64,000 nt of DNA. Source: Novosphingobium aerophilum. Lineage in GTDB: Bacteria; Pseudomonadota; Alphaproteobacteria; Sphingomonadales; Sphingomonadaceae. The notes under the pieces are model-generated. The model worked only from the letters and a program-made list of their open reading frames with translations, ran no database searches and was not told where the DNA came from. The position numbers and the translations under genes were made by a program. Location: contig NZ_JACLAU010000002.1 in the NCBI RefSeq assembly GCF_014230305.1, positions 124,001 through 188,000 on the forward strand. Reading direction: 5' to 3'. This document shows positions 29,792 through 38,203 of this stretch, in pieces; within the stretch, counting starts at the first letter, position 1; every line of letters starts with the position of its first letter.

Positions 29792-30469
29792 TCAGCCGCG
29801 CGGGGCTTCGGCCGGATCGTCCAGGCTGTACCCCAGCCCGCGGATCGTGGTGATGACGTCGGCCCCCAGCTTCTTGCGGATGCGCGTGACGAACACCTCG
29901 ATCGTGTTCGAATCCCGGTCGAAGTCCTGATCGTAGATGTGTTCGATCAGTTCGGTCCGGCTGACCACCTTGCCCTTGTGGTGCAGCAGGTAGGACAGGA
30001 GCTTGTACTCCTGCGCGGTCAGCTTGACCGGCTCGCCCTTCAGCGTGACCCGCCCGGACCGGGTATCGAGCCGCACGTCACCGGCAATCAGCTCGCTCGA
30101 CGAATTGCCCGAGGCGCGGCGGATCAGCGCACGCAGCCGGGCGATCAGCTCCTCGGTCTGGAACGGCTTGGCCAGGTAATCGTCCGCCCCTGCATCCAGC
30201 CCCGCCACCTTGTCGGACCAGCTGTCGCGCGCGGTCAGGACCAGCACCGGGAAATTGCGCCCTTCCTTGCGCCACATGCCGAGCACGGTCAGCCCGTCGA
30301 TCTCGGGCAGGCCCAGGTCGAGCACGACGGCATCGTATTCCTCGGTCGAGCCCATGAAGTGCCCGTCCTCGCCATCGGTCGAAAGGTCCACGGCATAGCC
30401 GGTCTGCTCCAGCGTCGTCTTGAGCTGGCGGCCCAGGGTGGGTTCGTCCTCGACGATCAGGATGCGCAT
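29792..30469 (-). CDS. OmpR/PhoP-type response regulator
   Basis: A 225-residue transcription regulator. The receiver domain starts MRILIVEDEP with the phospho-acceptor Asp51 in AVVLDLGLPEIDG, then TARDS and the conserved Lys in LAKPF. The C-terminal winged helix shows LTAQEYKLLSYLLHHKGKVVS and VFVTRIRKKLG. The ATG at 30469 starts the receiver domain directly. It is the partner of the kinase 18 nt downstream; both are probably co-transcribed with the PepSY gene, 102 nt upstream. Confidence 0.95.
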   Translation of the reverse strand: MRILIVEDEPTLGRQLKTTLEQTGYAVDLSTDGEDGHFMGSTEEYDAVVLDLGLPEIDGLTVLGMWRKEGRNFPVLVLTARDSWSDKVAGLDAGADDYLAKPFQTEELIARLRALIRRASGNSSSELIAGDVRLDTRSGRVTLKGEPVKLTAQEYKLLSYLLHHKGKVVSRTELIEHIYDQDFDRDSNTIEVFVTRIRKKLGADVITTIRGLGYSLDDPAEAPRG

Positions 30470-30571
30470 GTCAGTGGGTTCCCTGGAGACGGATGGTTCG
30501 GGCGGCGTGATGGGCAGAATAGCCCGGGGCGTCAAGCCGGGCGCCGGTCGCGGAGCGGGCCATGCCGGGGC

Positions 30572-30886
30572 CTAGCGACGGTCAAGCACCTGGCCGGTGC
30601 GCGCATCGACGTCGACGAAGACCACCCGGCCGTCGCGGATGAACTTGAAGCGATAGGCCATGGCCACGGAATCGTACTCGGGACCCAGGTATTGCATCCC
30701 CGCCATCATCGCGATGACGCGGGCTTCCACCTCGCGCGGGGGGCGGACGTTGCCGGCCCGGATCTCGCGCCGGAGCTGCGCCTGGGCGTCCTCGCCGGTC
30801 GCGGCGCGGGCCGGGCCGCAGCCCGCCGCGACGGCTCCCGCGATCGCGGCACCAAGCAGGAGGGACTTGCCGATCGAACGTTCCAT
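30572..30886 (-). CDS. PepSY-like secreted protein
   Basis: A 104-residue exported protein with a signal peptide (SLLLGAAIAGAVAAGCGPARA) whose Cys suggests possible lipid attachment, though no standard lipobox is present. The mature part ends YRFKFIRDGRVVFVDVDARTGQVLDRR, the PepSY pattern seen in small periplasmic inhibitors and in proteins encoded beside PhoPQ-like systems. By position it could be a target of, or accessory sensor for, the two-component system directly downstream; this is inference. Confidence 0.8.
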   Translation of the reverse strand: MERSIGKSLLLGAAIAGAVAAGCGPARAATGEDAQAQLRREIRAGNVRPPREVEARVIAMMAGMQYLGPEYDSVAMAYRFKFIRDGRVVFVDVDARTGQVLDRR

Positions 30887-30998
30887 AGCGCCCTGATGCC
30901 TAAGCCGGACGCGTTGAACAAGGTGTGAATGGCGTAGACGGCGCGCAGGGCCCGGCCTTTCCCTTGCCTTCCCGCCGCCCGCCGCCTAACGCCCCGCC

Positions 30999-32798
30999 AT
31001 GGCCGCCGCACCGATCCTCTCGTGGGAGGGCCTCAGCCTGCAACAGGGCTCGGGCTGGCTCTTCCGCGACCTCGACATCCACATCGCCCCGCGCGATCGC
31101 CTCGCCCTGATCGGGCGCAACGGCGCGGGCAAGACGACCCTGCTCAAGCTGCTGTCGGGCGCGGTCGAGGGCGATCGGGGCACCCGGTCGGTCCAGCCCG
31201 GCACGCGCATCGTCACGCTGGAGCAGGACCCGTTCTTCACCGGCTTCGACACCCTGCTCGACTTCGCGCTGTCGGGCCGGGACGCCCCGCCCCGCCACGA
31301 AGTCGAGGCCATCGCCGGCCAGCTCGGGATCGATCTGTCGCGCCGGGCCGATAGCGCCTCGGGCGGGGAGCGCCGCCGTGCCGCCCTGGCCCGCGCCCTC
31401 GCCAGCGAACCCGACCTGCTCCTGCTCGACGAACCGACCAACCACCTCGATCTCGCCGCGATCGAATGGCTGGAGGGCTGGCTGCAGCGCTACAACGGCG
31501 CCTTCGTGGTGATCAGCCATGACCGCACCTTCCTGGAACGCCTGACCCGGGCGACCCTGTGGCTGGATCGCGGCTCGCTGCGCCGGCGCGAGATCGGCTT
31601 CGGCGGCTACGAGGCGTGGATGGAAGCGGTCTATGCCGAGGAGGCCCGCGCCGCCGAGAAGCTGGACGCCAAGCTGAAGATCGAGGCGCACTGGCTGGAG
31701 CGGGGCGTCACAGCGCGGCGCAAGCGCAACATGGGCCGGCTCGAGAAGCTTTACGAAATGCGCGCCCAGCGCGCCGCGATGCTCAGCCCGCAGGGCGCGG
31801 CCAAGCTCGCGCTGGCCAGTGACGATGCCAAGAGCAAGGCCGTGATCGTCGCCGACAAGGTCACCAAGCGCTTCGGCGAACGGGTCATCGTCAAGGACTT
31901 TTCCCTGCGCATCACGCGCCGTGACCGGATCGGCCTGGTCGGGGCGAACGGCGCGGGCAAGACCACGCTGCTCAAGCTGCTGACCGGCGAGCTGGAGCCC
32001 GACAGCGGCTCCGTCACCCTCGCCAAGACGCTCACCCCCATCGTCATCGACCAGCAACGCAGCCTGATGGCGCCGGACAAGCGGGTCCGCGACGTGGTGG
32101 CCGAAGGCGGCGACTGGGTGGACGTCCAGGGTGTCCGCAAGCACGTCCACGGCTATCTGAAGGACTTCCTGTTCGATCCCGGCATGGTCGAGGCCCGGGT
32201 CGGCACCCTCTCCGGCGGTGAGCGATCGCGCCTGCTGCTGGCGCGCGAGTTCGCCCGCTTCTCCAACCTGCTGGTGCTGGACGAGCCGACCAACGATCTG
32301 GACCTCGAAACGCTCGACCTGCTGCAGGAGGTCATCGCCGATTACGACGGGACCGTCCTGATCGTCAGCCACGACCGCGATTTCCTGGACCGCACGGTGA
32401 CGATCACGCTGGGCATGGACGGGTCGGGCAAGGTCGATATCGTCGCGGGCGGCTATGCCGACTGGGAGAAACAGCGCAAGGCCCGGCTGGCCGGCAAGCC
32501 GGTCCAGCGGACCGACGCGGCGACGAAGGCATCGGCCGCCGCCCCGCCCCCGCCTGCAGCCCCGAAGAAGACCAAGCTGTCGTACAAGGATCAGCGCGAC
32601 TACGATCTGCTGCCGCAGCGGATCGAGGAGCTCGCCGCGGCGATTGCCCGCGATGAGACGGCCCTGGCCGATCCCGCACTCTATGCCCGCGATCCCGCCC
32701 GGTTCGCGGCGCTGACCGCGGCAATCGACAAGGCCCGTGCGGAAAAGGATGCGGCCGAAGAGCGCTGGCTGGAGCTGGCCGAGCTGGTCGAGGGCTGA
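30999..32798 (+). CDS. uup: ABC-F ATPase, Uup type
   Basis: A 599-residue duplicated ATPase without membrane domains. Half 1 has Walker A GRNGAGKTT (about 39) and signature SASGGERRR; half 2 has GANGAGKTT (about 315) and TLSGGERSR (about 403). Both halves have LLLDEPTNHLDL-type Walker B sequences. A charged linker region sits between them, and a Pro/Ala hinge (AAAPPPPAAP) leads to a C-terminal coiled coil (about 525-599) typical of Uup, which is linked to ribosome function and to structured DNA. A second ABC-F protein (EttA) is at 59.4 kb. Confidence 0.92.
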   Translation: MAAAPILSWEGLSLQQGSGWLFRDLDIHIAPRDRLALIGRNGAGKTTLLKLLSGAVEGDRGTRSVQPGTRIVTLEQDPFFTGFDTLLDFALSGRDAPPRHEVEAIAGQLGIDLSRRADSASGGERRRAALARALASEPDLLLLDEPTNHLDLAAIEWLEGWLQRYNGAFVVISHDRTFLERLTRATLWLDRGSLRRREIGFGGYEAWMEAVYAEEARAAEKLDAKLKIEAHWLERGVTARRKRNMGRLEKLYEMRAQRAAMLSPQGAAKLALASDDAKSKAVIVADKVTKRFGERVIVKDFSLRITRRDRIGLVGANGAGKTTLLKLLTGELEPDSGSVTLAKTLTPIVIDQQRSLMAPDKRVRDVVAEGGDWVDVQGVRKHVHGYLKDFLFDPGMVEARVGTLSGGERSRLLLAREFARFSNLLVLDEPTNDLDLETLDLLQEVIADYDGTVLIVSHDRDFLDRTVTITLGMDGSGKVDIVAGGYADWEKQRKARLAGKPVQRTDAATKASAAAPPPPAAPKKTKLSYKDQRDYDLLPQRIEELAAAIARDETALADPALYARDPARFAALTAAIDKARAEKDAAEERWLELAELVEG

Positions 32799-32823
32799 TC
32801 AGGTCTATCCACCGATAACCGTC

Positions 32824-32899
32824 TGTCCCCGTTCGCCTCGAGCGCAATCGAGAGGCCGGGGGCAACGTGTCTCGACTGCGCTCGACACGAACGGGGACA
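32824..32899. repeat. Inverted repeat, TGTCCCCGTTCG family
   Basis: Arm 1 (32824-32852) and arm 2 (32871-32899, inverted) match at about 26 of 29 positions, starting TGTCCCCGTTCG and including a TCGAGCGCARTCGAG core. It lies between the convergent uup and DUF885 genes and could stop transcription from both sides. It is distinct in sequence from the other repeats in this window. Confidence 0.75.
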
Positions 32900-32930
32900 G
32901 CTCAAGAGGGGTTTGGGCCAAACCGCCCCC

Positions 32931-34733
32931 TCACCCCGCCGCAAGGCGCTCCGCGATCCGCTCGTTCACCCGCCGGTCGAGCAGGGCCAGCGGCATCGAC
33001 CCTTCGAGCAGCACGTCATGGAACCAGCCGAGGCTGAACCGGGCGCCCAGCTTCTGCTGGGCCCGGTTGCGCAGCTCGAGCCACTTGTTGTGACCGATCT
33101 TGTAGCTGCAGGCCTGGCCGATCGACGCGCAATAGCGCTCGATCTCGCGCTGGCTGCGGCCCTGGGTGAAGCCCGTGGTCTCGACCATGTAGCGGATCGC
33201 CTGCTCACGGGTCCAACGCTTGTGATTGAGCCCCGTGTCCACCACCAGCCGGGTCGCCCGAAACAGGAACGACTGCAGATCGCCGGCCCGCTCGATGCCC
33301 TTGTAGCCGCCGAGCTCGTCCGCCAGTTGCTCGGCATAAAGCGCCCAGCCTTCGCCGTAGGCCGAGATGAAATAGTTCTGCAGCAGCTTGGGCAGGTCAC
33401 CGCCGAGACGGGCAACGCCGCCCTGCAGATGGTGGCCCGGAACCCCTTCGTGATAGGTCAGTGACGGCTGCTGGTACTTGGGCCAGTCCCCGGTGTCCTT
33501 GAGGTTGATCCAGTAGATCGCCGGGCGGGTGCCGTCGAGGGCCGACGGATAGTAGTATCCGTTGGCCGCGCCGTCCTGGATCTCCGGAGGAACGCGCCGG
33601 ATTTCCAGGGTCTCGGTCGGCAGGCGATTGAAGGCCCGGGGCAGCAGGCCGGTCATCTTCGTCACATCGGCATTGAGCGAGGCGATCAACGCCTCGCGCC
33701 CGGCATCGGTGTTGGGGAAGCGCTGGTCCGCCGAGGTGTTGAGCGCGACGAGACGCGATCCCACCGAGCCCTGGGTGTAGCCGGCCTCCTTGAGGATCGC
33801 GTCGAGCTGCGCGGTCAGCTCGGCAACCTGATCAAGGCCGATCTTGTGGACCTCGTCCGGGGTCATATCGGTGGTGGTCGCATGGCGCAGGGCCATGGTG
33901 TAGATCGCCTCGCCCTGGGGCAGACGCCAGGCGCCGTCGCCGGGCCGGGTGGTGGTCTTGAGCCGTTCCAGCAGGGCCGCCTGGCGATCGAGCGCGGGAA
34001 AGACCCCGGTGCTGACGATCTGGGCCGCCCGGCGCTCCCAGTCCCCGGCCAGCCCCTTGGCCCGCGCCCGCTCGACCAGCGACTGCACCAGGCCACTCTG
34101 CTCGGCTGCGCCCGATCGCAGCTGGCGGATCTGCCCCAGCGCGAGATCGAGCGACCAGGCCGGCGCGACGATCGACCGGGCCGCCTCGGACCGCTGGAGT
34201 TCGGTTTCGGCATCGAGCGCGGTCGGAAAAGCGGCAAGACGCGCGAGGTAGGCCTCGGCATCGGCCCCGGTCTCGATCGTATGCTGGTTGGCGAGGAAAT
34301 CGGGCACGCCGAAATAGGCCCCGTCCTGCTGGGAAATCGGATAGGGCGACTGCGCGCTCGACAGCCCGAACCGCGCCGGTTCGATGTCAGAATCGACGCG
34401 GAACAAGGCGATCTCGCGATTGCGGCGCATCGCCGGGCTCAACCCCGCCGGATCGATCGCCTTCAGCGCATCGCGCGACTGCCGGGCAAAGCGCAGGGCG
34501 GTCTCGCGCCCACCTGGGCCATAGTCGCTGAGCTGGCTCTTGAGCGCCGCGTAGGGCCCCTTGTCCAGCCCGAGCGAGGTCGCAGCTTCGGGCTCCAGCA
34601 TCAGCTCGCCGTAGAACTGCCGATCCAGGGCATTGACCAGGCGATCGTCGGCGGGGGTGGCAGCCATGGCCAGCGGGATACGGCTGGCCAGCGCGGCGAC
34701 GGCGCCACTCCCCAGAAACTGACGACGATCCAT
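32931..34733 (-). CDS. DUF885 family peptidase-like protein, Tat-type signal
   Basis: A 600-residue exported protein of the DUF885 family, thought to be zinc peptidases because of the metal-binding pattern HEGVPGHHLQ (about 426-435). The N-terminus MDRRQFLGSGAVAALASRIPLAMAA looks like a twin-arginine signal peptide, so it would be folded before export. No substrate can be named. The ATG at 34733 is chosen because it starts this signal; the frame is open upstream over unrelated DNA. A second DUF885 gene starts at 63133. It shares the minus strand with the DUF6456 gene, 98 nt upstream. Confidence 0.88.
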   Translation of the reverse strand: MDRRQFLGSGAVAALASRIPLAMAATPADDRLVNALDRQFYGELMLEPEAATSLGLDKGPYAALKSQLSDYGPGGRETALRFARQSRDALKAIDPAGLSPAMRRNREIALFRVDSDIEPARFGLSSAQSPYPISQQDGAYFGVPDFLANQHTIETGADAEAYLARLAAFPTALDAETELQRSEAARSIVAPAWSLDLALGQIRQLRSGAAEQSGLVQSLVERARAKGLAGDWERRAAQIVSTGVFPALDRQAALLERLKTTTRPGDGAWRLPQGEAIYTMALRHATTTDMTPDEVHKIGLDQVAELTAQLDAILKEAGYTQGSVGSRLVALNTSADQRFPNTDAGREALIASLNADVTKMTGLLPRAFNRLPTETLEIRRVPPEIQDGAANGYYYPSALDGTRPAIYWINLKDTGDWPKYQQPSLTYHEGVPGHHLQGGVARLGGDLPKLLQNYFISAYGEGWALYAEQLADELGGYKGIERAGDLQSFLFRATRLVVDTGLNHKRWTREQAIRYMVETTGFTQGRSQREIERYCASIGQACSYKIGHNKWLELRNRAQQKLGARFSLGWFHDVLLEGSMPLALLDRRVNERIAERLAAG

Positions 34734-34831
34734 GTTTGCCCTCGATATCGTTGCAAAGGTGACCTGTTGGCACAGCCGCGCCGGGTCGGGCAAGCCGGGA
34801 CACGGGCCCAAGTGCTTGATGGGCCATCGCT

Positions 34832-35299
34832 TCAGCGCAGACGGTAAAAGCCCGCGACCCGATCGAGCGCGAAGCGCAGCACCAGCTTGCCGCTGCGGCT
34901 GGGCCAACCCAGGCCCCGCTCCGCATCGGCCAGACTCTCTCCCGCGCAGACCACCCGCCAGAGCACATCGGACAACCCGGCACCCGCGGCCGCGACGGCG
35001 GCATGGAACCGCTCGCGCGCGGCCAATTGGCGCTCCGTCGCATTTAGGCCGGCGCCGACGCCGCCCAGCTTCACCGGGTCCCACCGCATGGTGGTTCCGG
35101 GAACCAGTTGCGCCGCCTCGAAATCGCGGCGCAGGCATTCCCCCGCTGCCAGTTCGCGATCGGTCAGATGCCCCCGCGCATGGAGCCAGGTCAGCGGGGA
35201 TTCGGCGAGATTGACCGTCACGCTCCGCCCGTTGGGCGCCGGAACGCGCGGTCCGGGTCCCACTTCGGTCCACTCCCGCTCGACCAGATGACGCTTCAT
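34832..35299 (-). CDS. DUF6456-like protein of unknown function
   Basis: A 155-residue soluble protein with Arg-rich patches. The C-terminal half (ERFHAAVAAAGAGLSDVLWRVVCAGESL, then GWPSRSGKLVLRFALDRVAGFYR) resembles the DUF6456 domain that in alphaproteobacteria often sits at the end of helix-turn-helix proteins, so a DNA-related role is possible. GGGAGGA lies 8 nt before the ATG at 35299, which outweighs an upstream start. It is divergent from the XRE regulator, with 99 nt between them. Confidence 0.75.
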   Translation of the reverse strand: MKRHLVEREWTEVGPGPRVPAPNGRSVTVNLAESPLTWLHARGHLTDRELAAGECLRRDFEAAQLVPGTTMRWDPVKLGGVGAGLNATERQLAARERFHAAVAAAGAGLSDVLWRVVCAGESLADAERGLGWPSRSGKLVLRFALDRVAGFYRLR

Positions 35300-35398
35300 C
35301 GATTCATCCTCCCTCGGCGCGGTCACGTGCCAGTAAGCGCGGCTTGTAGGAAAGCGAAAACACCAATATGGTTATCGCTCAGCCATGGGAGAGGGCGC

Positions 35399-35974
35399 TT
35401 GATCAACCGCATCCGGGATATCCGCAAGGACAAGGGCCTGACCCTCGCCGATGTCGCGGCCCGCTGCGTTCCGCCCACCACGGCCCAGACGATCGGCCGG
35501 CTCGAGACCGGCATGCGGCAATTGTCGCTCACCTGGATGAACCGGATCGCCGCCGCCCTGCAGGTCGATCCGCAGTTGCTGGTGCGGAGCGAGCACGGCC
35601 TGGTCCCGATGACGGTTGCGCGTCTGACCGACAGCGGGGCCGAGGCCCTGACCCATCCGCGCGAGGCGATCCTGCCCAGCCAGATGGCCGGCGAGGATCC
35701 GCTGGTGGCCCTGACCATCGAAGCGAGCAGCGGGGAGTACCGGGCGGGCGATCAGTTGTGGCTGCGACAGATCGTCAATGACTCGGGGTGGGGTCGGCTG
35801 CTCAACCGTGACGTGCTGGTTCCCCGGCCCGCCGGCCGCTTTGCTTTCGGCCGGCTGGTCGACCGCGACGGGCGTCGGCTGGCCGTGTTGCCGCCGGGTA
35901 TCGGCCAGCGCCAGATCGTGATCGAAAATCCGGCCTGGCTGGCGGTGGCCGCCATGCTCGTCCGGCCCCTGTGA
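35399..35974 (+). CDS. XRE-family transcriptional regulator
   Basis: A 191-residue regulator. An N-terminal Cro/C1-type helix-turn-helix (INRIRDIRKDKGLTLADVAARC, then QTIGRLETGMRQLSLTWMNRIAAAL) is followed by a beta-rich C-terminal domain (LVALTIEASSGEYRAGDQLWLRQI). It probably starts with TTG at 35399, with GGGAGAGG 4-11 nt before it; longer readings run into non-conserved DNA. Its stop overlaps the GTG start of the glycosyltransferase by 4 nt, so the two proteins are likely co-translated. It may regulate itself and the divergent gene through the 99-nt gap. Confidence 0.8.
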   Translation: MINRIRDIRKDKGLTLADVAARCVPPTTAQTIGRLETGMRQLSLTWMNRIAAALQVDPQLLVRSEHGLVPMTVARLTDSGAEALTHPREAILPSQMAGEDPLVALTIEASSGEYRAGDQLWLRQIVNDSGWGRLLNRDVLVPRPAGRFAFGRLVDRDGRRLAVLPPGIGQRQIVIENPAWLAVAAMLVRPL

Positions 35975-37176
35975 ATCAGCCTGACGCTGTGAGTCATCCT
36001 GGCGGGCGCCTGCGCGTCCTGTCCCTGGCCACGCTCTATCCCAACGCGGCCGCGCCCAACTTCGGGGTCTTCGTCGCGCGGCAGATGGAGGCCGTGGTCC
36101 GGACCGGCGCGGTTGACCTGACCCTGGTCAACCCGGTGGGGCTGCCCCCCTTCCCGCTCGACCGCCATTCCCGCTACCGCTCGCTCCGGGGCCTGCCGGA
36201 GCGCGAGACCTGGCACGGCGTCGACGTGCTGCGCCCGCGGTTCCGCCTGCTGCCGGCCATTGGCGGCCGCTTCAACCCCGGGGCCATCGTCCGCGCGGTG
36301 TGGCCGATCGTCCGCCGCCTCCACGCGGCGCAACCGTTCGACCTGGTGGATGCCCAGTTCTTCTATCCCGACGGCCCCGCGGCGGTTCGTCTGGCCGCAG
36401 CGCTGGGCGTGCCGTGCTCGATCAAGGCTCGGGGTGCGGACATCCATCACTGGGGACATGCCGCGGGCACGGCCGAGCAGGTGCGACGGGCCGGACAGGC
36501 GGCTGCCGGACTGCTGGCCGTGTCGCAAGGTCTGGCCGACGACATGGTCACCCTGGGCCTGCCGCGCGAACGGATCACCGTGCACCGCACAGGTCTGGAC
36601 CGCACGGTGTTCCGTCCGCTCGACCAGGCCGCCTGCCGCACCGCCCTGGGTTTGCCGCAAGCGGGACCGGTGCTCGCCACGGTGGGCGCCCTGATCCCGC
36701 GCAAGGGCCAGCGCCACGCCATCGAGGCCCTGGCTGCTCTGCCCGAAGCCACCCTGGTGCTGGCCGGGGCCGGTCCGGACGAGGCGGCCTTGCGCGGACT
36801 GGCCCGGGATCGCGGCGTCGGTGAGCGGGTCCGCTTCCTGGGCCCAGTTCCGCATACCGATCTCCCCCAGGTCCTTTCGGCCGCCGACGTGTTCGTCCTG
36901 CCGACCGCCAGCGAGGGCCTGGCCAACGCCTGGGTCGAGGCCCTCGCTTGCGGAACCCCGGTGGTCACCACCCCGATCCCCGGCGCGCAGGAATTGCTGA
37001 CCAGCCCCGATTACGGCCGTTTCGCCGGGCGTGACGGCCAGGACATCGCCATGGCGGTCAGCGACTTGCTCGCCCACCGCCCAACGCGCGAGGCGGTTTG
37101 CGCCGGAGCGGCGGGCTTCAGCTGGGAGGCCAACGCCGCCAGCCTGATCGATCACTGGCGCAGGTTGATCGTCTGA
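35971..37176 (+). CDS. Family 4 glycosyltransferase
   Basis: A 401-residue cytosolic GT-B glycosyltransferase of the GT4 family, which transfers sugars from nucleotide donors to glycans or lipids. The N-terminal domain begins LRVLSLATLYPNAAAPNFGVFVARQ. The donor-binding domain has TVGALIPRKGQRHAIEAL, LAGAGPDEAALRGLA and the E-x7-E-like ending VEALACGTPVVTTPIPGAQELL. It starts with GTG overlapping the end of the XRE regulator. No polysaccharide cluster surrounds it, so the acceptor is unknown. Confidence 0.9.
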   Translation: MNQPDAVSHPGGRLRVLSLATLYPNAAAPNFGVFVARQMEAVVRTGAVDLTLVNPVGLPPFPLDRHSRYRSLRGLPERETWHGVDVLRPRFRLLPAIGGRFNPGAIVRAVWPIVRRLHAAQPFDLVDAQFFYPDGPAAVRLAAALGVPCSIKARGADIHHWGHAAGTAEQVRRAGQAAAGLLAVSQGLADDMVTLGLPRERITVHRTGLDRTVFRPLDQAACRTALGLPQAGPVLATVGALIPRKGQRHAIEALAALPEATLVLAGAGPDEAALRGLARDRGVGERVRFLGPVPHTDLPQVLSAADVFVLPTASEGLANAWVEALACGTPVVTTPIPGAQELLTSPDYGRFAGRDGQDIAMAVSDLLAHRPTREAVCAGAAGFSWEANAASLIDHWRRLIV

Positions 37177-37212
37177 TCCTGTGGTCCTGCCCGGGGACCA
37201 GGCGCTCAGGCC

Positions 37213-38190
37213 TCAGCCGCGTTCGCGGGCGAGGCGTTCCTGCTTGTCGATCTCGCTCTCGGTCGGGACGAAGCTCTTCGGGGTGACCTTCAGCCAGATC
37301 AGGATCGGCGCCGCCATATAGATCGAGCTGTAGGTGCCGACGAAGATGCCCAGCGTGATCGCAGCGGTGAAGCCGAAGATCACGTTCGGACCCAGCAGCA
37401 GCAGCGCGACCAGCGTGATGAGCATCGACAGCGAGGTGACGATCGTCCGCGCCAGCGTCTCGTTGACCGACAGGTCGAGCAGCTCGGGCAGCGGCATCTT
37501 GCGATACTTCTTCAGGTTTTCGCGGATGCGGTCGTAGACCACGATCGTATCGTTGAGCGAATAGCCGATCAGCGTCAGCAGCGCCGCGACGATGTTGAGA
37601 TCGAACTCCATCTGGGTGATGGCGAACAGGCCCAGCGTCAGCGTCACGTCGTGGACCAGCGCGAACAGGGCACCCACGCCGAACTGCCATTCGAACCGGA
37701 TCCAGATGTAGGCCGCGACCGCCAATGCGGCGAGGCCCAGCGCCTGGAATGCGGTCCAGCCCAGTTCCTTCGAAACCTTGCCCGAAACCGAATCGACCCC
37801 GTCGATCCGCACGTCGGCATGCTTGGCCTTGATATCGGCGGTGATGCGCTTGGCCATCGCGTCGGCGAGGCCCGCGTCCTTGTCCGACCCTTCCGGCAGC
37901 TTCATCCGGATCGAGACCTCGTTCGGCTTGCCGAACTGCTGGATGATCGGCTCGCCGAAGCCGAGCGCGGTGACCTCCTCCCGCAGCGGACCGACCGGAG
38001 CGGCGGCCGACTGGGTGAAGGTGACGCGGATCATCTGCCCGCCGACGAAATCGACGCCCATGTTCAGGCCGCGGGTCATCACCAGGGTGATGCTGGCGGC
38101 CATCAGCAGCAGGCTGACCACGTAGAACGGGACCCGCCAGCGCAGGAAGCGGATGTTGGTGTTGTCGGGGACGAGCTTCAGCAGTTTCAC
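37213..38190 (-). CDS. secF: Protein translocase subunit SecF
   Basis: With SecD it uses the proton gradient to complete export through SecYEG. The 325-residue protein has a first membrane helix (FYVVSLLLMAASITLVMTRG), the large periplasmic domain starting GLNMGVDFVGGQMI, and five more helices including NIVAALLTLIGYSLNDTIVVYDRIREN, the SecF signature. The charged tail (SEIDKQERLARERG) is normal. It follows secD by 13 nt in the run yajC-secD-secF. Confidence 0.96.
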   Translation of the reverse strand: MKLLKLVPDNTNIRFLRWRVPFYVVSLLLMAASITLVMTRGLNMGVDFVGGQMIRVTFTQSAAAPVGPLREEVTALGFGEPIIQQFGKPNEVSIRMKLPEGSDKDAGLADAMAKRITADIKAKHADVRIDGVDSVSGKVSKELGWTAFQALGLAALAVAAYIWIRFEWQFGVGALFALVHDVTLTLGLFAITQMEFDLNIVAALLTLIGYSLNDTIVVYDRIRENLKKYRKMPLPELLDLSVNETLARTIVTSLSMLITLVALLLLGPNVIFGFTAAITLGIFVGTYSSIYMAAPILIWLKVTPKSFVPTESEIDKQERLARERG

Positions 38191-38203
38191 GGTCGGCTCT
38201 CCC

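Noticed and set aside
26120..30928. A 1602-codon open frame on the plus strand
   Set aside because: It runs opposite to the polyprenyl synthase, kinase, regulator and PepSY genes and across repeats. Its translation is rich in Arg, Gly and His with no domain; long antisense frames are common in GC-rich DNA.
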